From: Salvelinus alpinus
Lineage: Eukaryota; Chordata; Actinopteri; Salmoniformes; Salmonidae
Direction of reading: 5' to 3'
Length of the DNA: 64,000 bases
NCBI RefSeq assembly: GCF_045679555.1
Contig: NC_092099.1
Coordinates: 11,206,076-11,270,075, forward strand
Shown here: piece by piece, positions 59,072-64,000 of the stretch
Layout of the letters: each line of letters opens with the position of its first letter
Position numbering within the stretch: position 1 is the stretch's first letter
Program-made: the position numbers and the translations under genes
Notes under the pieces: model-generated
Told to the model about the DNA's origin: nothing
Database searches by the model: none
The model's input: only the letters and a program-made list of their open reading frames with translations

Positions 59072-60323
59072 CAGTTGAAGTCGGAAGTTTACATACACTT
59101 AGGTTGGAGTCATTAAAACTCGTTTTTCAACCACTCCACAAAATATAGTTTTGGCAAGTCGGTTAGGACATATACTTTGTGCTAAGTAATCTACCAAGTA
59201 ATTTTTCCAACAATTGTTTACAGACAGATTATTTCACTTATAATTCACTGTATCACAATTCCAGTGGGTCAGAAGTTGACATACACTAAGTTGACTGTGC
59301 CTTTAAACAGCGTGGAAAATTCCAGAAAATGACAGTCGTGGCTTAAGAAGCTTCTGATAGGCTACTTGACATAATTTGAATCAATTGGAGGTGTACCTGT
59401 GGATGTATTTCAAGGCCTACCTTGCAGACCTCCACAAGTCTGGTTCATCCTTGGGAGCAATTTCCAAACGCCTGAAGGTACCACGTTCATCTGTACAAAC
59501 AATAGTACGCAAGTATAAACACCATGGGACCACGCAGCCGTCATACCGCTCAGGAAGAAGACACGTTCTGTCTCCTAGAGATGAACGTACTTTGGTGAGA
59601 AAAGTGCAAATCAATCCCAGAACAACAGCAAAGGACCTTGTGAAGAAGCCGGAGGAAACAGGTACAAAAGTATCTATATCCACAGTAAAACCACAGTAAA
59701 GATGGCATCATGAGGCAGGAATATTATGTGGCTATATTGAAGCAACATCTCAAGACATCAGTCAGGAAGTTAAAGCTTGGTCGCAAATGGGTCTTCCAAA
59801 TGGACAATGACCCCAAGCATACCTCCAAAGTTGTGGCAAAATGGCTTAAGGACAACAAAGTCAAGGTATTGGAGTGGCCATCACAAAGCCCTGACCTCAA
59901 TCCTTTAGAAAATGTGTGGGCAGGACTGAAAAGCGTGTGCGAGCGAGGAGGCCTACAAACCTGACTCAGTTACACCAGCTCTGTCAAGAGGAATGGGCCA
60001 AATTTCACCCAATTTATTGTGGGAAACTTGTGGAAGGCTACCCGAAACGTTTGACCCAAGTTAACCAATTTAAAGGCAATGCTACCAAATACTAATTGAG
60101 TGTATGTAAACTTCTGACCCACTGGGAATGTGATGAAATAAATAAAAGCTGAAATAAATCATTCTCTCTACTATTATTCTGACATTTCACATTCTTTAAA
60201 TAAAGTGGTGATCCTAATTGACCTAAGACAGGGAATTTTTACTCTGATTAAATTTCAGAAATTGTGAAAAACTGAGTTTTAATGTATTTGGCTACGGTAT
60301 ATGTAAACTTCCGACTTCAACTG
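59072..60323 (+). mobile_element. Sleeping Beauty-type Tc1-like element, internally deleted
   Basis: Termini cagttgaagtcggaagtttacatacactta and tatatgtaaacttccgacttcaactg are flanked by TA (59070-59071, 60324-60325). Each end keeps the two direct repeats typical of IR/DR elements: outer at the tips, inner at about 59262-59291 (cagtgggtcagaagttgacatacacta) and 60097-60125. Length is 1,252 bp against about 1.6 kb for full copies. The transposase start codon and the middle of the gene are deleted. Confidence 0.93.
59424..60092 (+). pseudogene. Tc1-like transposase pseudogene, two deletions
   Basis: It opens at about residue 17 of the usual protein (DLHKSGSSLGAISKRLKVPR, the paired-like DNA-binding domain, with the GRRH motif following). 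It stops after VSISTVKPQ, then resumes past a deletion at [20 protein letters not shown] with [11 protein letters not shown] (second catalytic D) and [15 protein letters not shown] (final catalytic E). The first catalytic region (LWSDET) is gone and the C-terminus is frameshifted near 59940. No activity is possible. Confidence 0.93.
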
Positions 60324-60360
60324 TAGCTATTCACACATTCTACAGTCAGTATAGGTACAA

Positions 60361-60452
60361 CCCAAATAGCACCCTTTTTCCTGTATAGTGCACTGCTTTT
60401 TGTACCCTGGTTTAAAGTAGTGCACTATAAACGGTATAGGGTGCCATTGGAA
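60361..60452. mobile_element. Palindromic MITE, copy 4
   Basis: cccaaatagcaccctttttcctgtatagtgcact and its inverse agtgcactataaacggtatagggtgccattgg. It starts 36 bp after the right end of the Sleeping Beauty-type element. Confidence 0.8.
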
Positions 60453-60590
60453 AGCAGATTATATCTTCCCATGGAAACATGGGAACAACAAAAGGCAAAA
60501 GGCAATGTCACATGAACGACTGCACTTGTATCTTCCTGTGCTCTTATGCATGTCAGACATTAGAGAGAGGCAGAGAGCGGCAATCTACGT

Positions 60591-60660
60591 CCCAAATGGC
60601 ACCCTATTCCCCATATTGTGTACTGCTTTTGACCAGGGCCCATACGACCGTGATTTGCGA
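60591..60660. mobile_element. Palindromic MITE, partial copy
   Basis: cccaaatggcaccctattccccatattgtgtactgcttttgaccagggcc; the inverted right half is missing. Confidence 0.7.
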
Positions 60661-62735
60661 CACACCCTATTTCAGCCTGACCTCCAGCATGTCCTTTCCA
60701 GATAAATACACTGCATAGACACCACACTCTTTCTGCATCATTTCACCACACTTCTGACTCTCTTCGCTATAATCAAAACAAAACAAGCCACATTTTTCAA
60801 AAGCCCATAAAAAGTTTAAACCCTCCCCGAGGCGACAGATTAGTGTACCTTCTGTGAGTTGTTAAGACCGTCCAAAATAAAGTTCCACTCATCCCCAAAC
60901 TATTTTCAGTCCCACAATGACTAGTTAATTGAAAACCATACTGTTCTTCCTCCCAGAAGATTGCAACATAGATACAGAGGAACAACAAGATCGGCCTAAA
61001 CTTTCTATTGCACTATGCATCTGTTGAACAGTGCAGTTTCAATAAACATGATTATAACTATAATGTCTTGGCTTTTCATGAACTAAAAAAGTTCATTCCC
61101 AGCTTTGAAGTGTCCCTGTACACTGTAAGTCTCTTTATTTTTATTTGTATAGAACTTCTACAGAATTTTACTGTACCATAATCACTCAATTTCTGTAGTG
61201 GTTGTTACTATGGAGATGTACAGTAGTGTAGATGGGTATTCTCCAACTAGTAGAATGGCTTATTCTTCTATATATATTCACTAAATGTGTTTAATACTGT
61301 GAATAGTGGTAATGTAGTGTAAAAGTAATGAAGCAGTGTTTTCACAGTACGGGAACTGAAATTCCCTCTGGGAAAAATCAAGTTATTCTATTCTATTCTA
61401 ATATGATCATTTTTTCACCGTCTGTCCATTTTTCGACTGGAATGGAGAACATTCTTAGAAAAGGGATGTTCATTTGATAGCAAGGGTTACCGTAGCATCC
61501 CTTCTGCTATTTGAGCGACAATGCAGTACAACCTTTCACTCAAATTCATGGCAGATTTTCCCCCTCTCCTCTGAGCCTCTGAACACAAGGGGCTTCTCCC
61601 AACAGAGACTGGTCGTACATTTCTAACGAGGGACATAAATACAAGCACAACTACTTATCTTCAAGAGAATGGTAGGTGGACAGAAAAGTTGGAATGTAAT
61701 TATAACTGACAAGAAAGTATATTGGTGAATTTTCATATTGGTGAATTCATAGTGCCTATCCTGAAATATGAATATAGTGTCAACTGAAGTAATAGAATAA
61801 TAATATAATGATATAATCTACTGTATAAGCCTTTAGATACATGCTATTGGTAGGAAATAGCCATGGTTGGTCCCTGGACAGGACACTGTAAAGCATACTA
61901 AGTTTTAACTCAAATGACTTGAGGAAACTAATTGCCATGACTCATTTGAGAAAAGCAACACATTTTTTGTAAGTTAGAACTGGCCTACCCTTGGTTGACT
62001 TGGGACCGATCAATTTAAATGAACAGCAAATGGATTCCCCAGTGAACAATGGGAAACAATTAGGCTCCTTGTGTGAGAGTCCGGAGAGTCCTGACTGCAG
62101 ATCTTCTTGGCAAAACCCCACGGCACACCAGATGGAAGCAGTATTTATTTTTTCTTGAGCTTCTAACATTTTGCTATTAATTCTCTGAGAGGAAATGTGT
62201 ATATTGTAATGTATGTGACCCGAGGAAAGCAATAAGTGAGTAATTTAAGCAGAACAGTGACTCAGTCGTAATGGCTCACAGTGGTGGTTATCTGCAGTAG
62301 TATGAAGCAGAGAGTGGGACGATTGCCATGTATCTACTCCCAGTCAAGTAGAGAGGTTCAGACCATATGAGCTCAGGTTGTGACTTCACATTGTCAGAAT
62401 GCACTTTACACTGATGGCGGTGGCTAAAGGTTATATGGTTTCATTTCTTCATCCCACCCGCTCTCTTAAAAGCCTAATATGCGTAATCACATGGCTTGGA
62501 ACAACTTCGTATTTAGACAATACAGCTCTTAGGAAAATAAATCAATGGACATTCAAATTAGGGTTGAACAACTATAAAGTAACTCTAGTCAGGAAGAAAA
62601 GTTACAATGTCATCATATTTATTAGTAGTATTATTGAATGTTATTCATAAAAGTGCAGTCCGATCACTCCCATGTCAACTCATTCTCTGACTGAAAGTAA
62701 GTCAATGAACTTTTTTTGTGTCATCCTCCTCAATC
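60661..62735. other. Upstream flank of the second gene, nothing recognised
   Basis: AT-rich, no supported ORF. At 61360-61400 ttccctctgggaaaaatcaag plus a ctattctattcta run looks like a short LINE tail. This is the likely distal promoter area of the next gene. Confidence 0.4.
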
Positions 62736-62763
62736 TCATCATCATCATCATCATCATCATCAT
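62736..62763. repeat. (ATC)n microsatellite
   Basis: Nine consecutive atc units in a short tract. Confidence 0.95.
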
Positions 62764-63384
62764 AAGAAAAGAGGACTAAAAGTATTTGCTTCTGTCCCAG
62801 ACGGGCCCATTTAGACCTCTTATCTGGGAATCTCCATATCCCCTAACAAGACACTTGCGCTCTTCTGCCGCTTTTCCTTGCTCTGAGTGACGTCGAAGTG
62901 GGCTGGCAAAGTGCTAGGTGGTGTAGTTAGAATGCTATCAGTAGGCTATAAGAAAAACATCACAAGTCAACGAGACTCAAGATAGTGCGCGTTAGTACAC
63001 CCACTGCTTTCGGATGTATTCCAATGCGTATATCTTGGCGGAGCTATCGTACAACTGCGCAGATGTGAGATGAAAGAGTGTTCAGTCAACTCACTTCCAA
63101 CTTATCTTCATTCAATAAGTTCTAAGAAAGTGCAGTCAAACTTTTTCCTTCTTTAAATCACTTGTCCTGCAGTAGTTAGGAAACATCCAGCACTCTGTCT
63201 GCCTTTTATCAGATCTCAAATCAGATACACACTTGAACCCAGGACCTGTCATCCTCAAACTCCGTCGCCCGGGAACTCTGGAGTGGACGAGCCTTTGATA
63301 AAGCTGTCAGATTTTAGAGGGACATAAAACGTGTTATACGCGCTCTATCTCTGCACGTATCTTTTGTAAAAAACGAGCCATACA

Positions 63385-63446
63385 ATGGATTTCTCATTCT
63401 GCCGCCTAATATGTCTTCTGATGGCTATCACTCTGTTCAATCAAAG
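63385..63446 (+). CDS. wnt10a: First coding exon of a secreted protein, probably wnt10a (partial)
   Basis: MDFSFCRLICLLMAITLFNQ plus two bases, then gtgagt. The hydrophobic core ICLLMAITLF fits a signal peptide. The donor phase (2) equals that of wnt6 exon 1. The gene lies on the same strand, 10.8 kb after wnt6, where vertebrates carry WNT10A. The start is chosen as the only ATG opening a hydrophobic leader that ends at a good donor (acaATGg has A at -3 and G at +4). No Wnt-specific residue lies in this short exon, so identity rests on synteny, and other secreted proteins are possible. Confidence 0.55.
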
Positions 63447-64000
63447 GTGAGTTGAGAAGTTTAATTTACTTACTTTAATACTTTACCTGAACATTTATTT
63501 GAATAGTAGCTGGATGCCTTTTACTTTCACTGATGTAGTTATTAATCTTCAAGATTTACTCATACATAAGTTAATAAAATAAATAATTGTGCCAGTGTTT
63601 ATATAAAGTTTGTATCACAAGTATTTATACAGTTGCTACATTATTCAGGTATGTTTTAATTACATAACCTAGCTACAGTTAACCCAGGCTGGTCTATGAA
63701 GGCGCAATCAGGTTCATTGTAGGCATTGCTTTTGTTTGCAAATCATATTGTGCAATTATAGTACTGTAAAATAAATAACTCAAAACAAGTTTTAGCTTTG
63801 CAAATCCTGTTCGTCTAACATTAGAGGGGTTCAGTTTGTTATAATCACATAATAAGTATAATATTGCAGATAAAACAGTCTTTGTTCCATGTTGGGTCAG
63901 TGTAGGTAGCTACTTTGGATACTGTAATAACCCAAAATTGAATGAAAGGGTTATTAAATATGTATTCATGCATACCTGTTTAATGATCAGGATGCTGTAT
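63447..64000 (+). other. Intron 1 of the second gene, start only
   Basis: AT-rich sequence after the gtgagt donor. No acceptor or second exon is seen before the window ends. Confidence 0.5.

Overview
This is a stretch of a fish nuclear genome, almost certainly a salmonid (Salmo, Oncorhynchus, Salvelinus or a close relative). The evidence is a vertebrate Wnt gene with four exons, many Tc1-like transposons (one of the Sleeping Beauty type), an L2/RSg-1-type LINE with its familiar 3' tail, tRNA-derived SINEs and TGTCAC...GTGACA LTRs. No bacterial-type operons, CRISPR arrays or stable RNA genes are visible.

Host genes. On the + strand a complete wnt6 gene runs from the ATG at 30857 to the stop at 52582, with four coding exons (30857-30936, 35185-35405, 50443-50753, 52121-52582) and canonical GT/AG introns of about 4.2, 15.0 and 1.4 kb. 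The spliced frame gives 357 residues. About 10.8 kb further on, 63385-63446 looks like the first coding exon of a second secreted protein. It is probably wnt10a, because WNT6 and WNT10A are tandem neighbours in vertebrates. Its remaining exons lie beyond the window.

Layout. 1-660: nothing recognised. 664-9112: one Tc1-like element split by a full LTR element (1531-4414, encoding a proline-rich tandem-repeat protein) and by an L2-type LINE (4711-8780), which itself holds two solo LTRs. 10490-14020: a dispersed repeat, then a Tx1/L1-type LINE split by another solo LTR. 15060-21100: dispersed repeat, hAT-like fragment, SINE, retrovirus-like solo LTR, Tc1-like element, solo LTR, DNA-transposon remnant, inverted SINE. 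21412-25200: LINE tail, Tc1-like fragment carrying a 225-bp insertion, and a DIRS-like remnant split by a Rex1/CR1-like LINE. 25200-30856: the upstream flank of wnt6, with a palindromic MITE, LINE tails and a (GA)n tract. wnt6 intron 2 is packed with Tc1-like elements, an antisense endogenous retrovirus fragment with two nested solo LTRs, and a (GT)66 tract that abuts the exon 3 acceptor. The wnt6-wnt10a interval holds palindromic MITEs, a (GA)n/spacer compound satellite and a deleted Sleeping Beauty-type element.

How it works together. The only intact cellular genes are the two Wnt loci, both secreted signalling ligands, and everything else is mobile or simple-sequence DNA. The most noteworthy signals are the LTR element whose only ORF is a proline-rich repeat protein, the (GT)66 tract 12 nt from a wnt6 splice acceptor, and the deep nesting that gives a relative insertion history. 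Family names for repeats come from recognising sequence, not from a database search.
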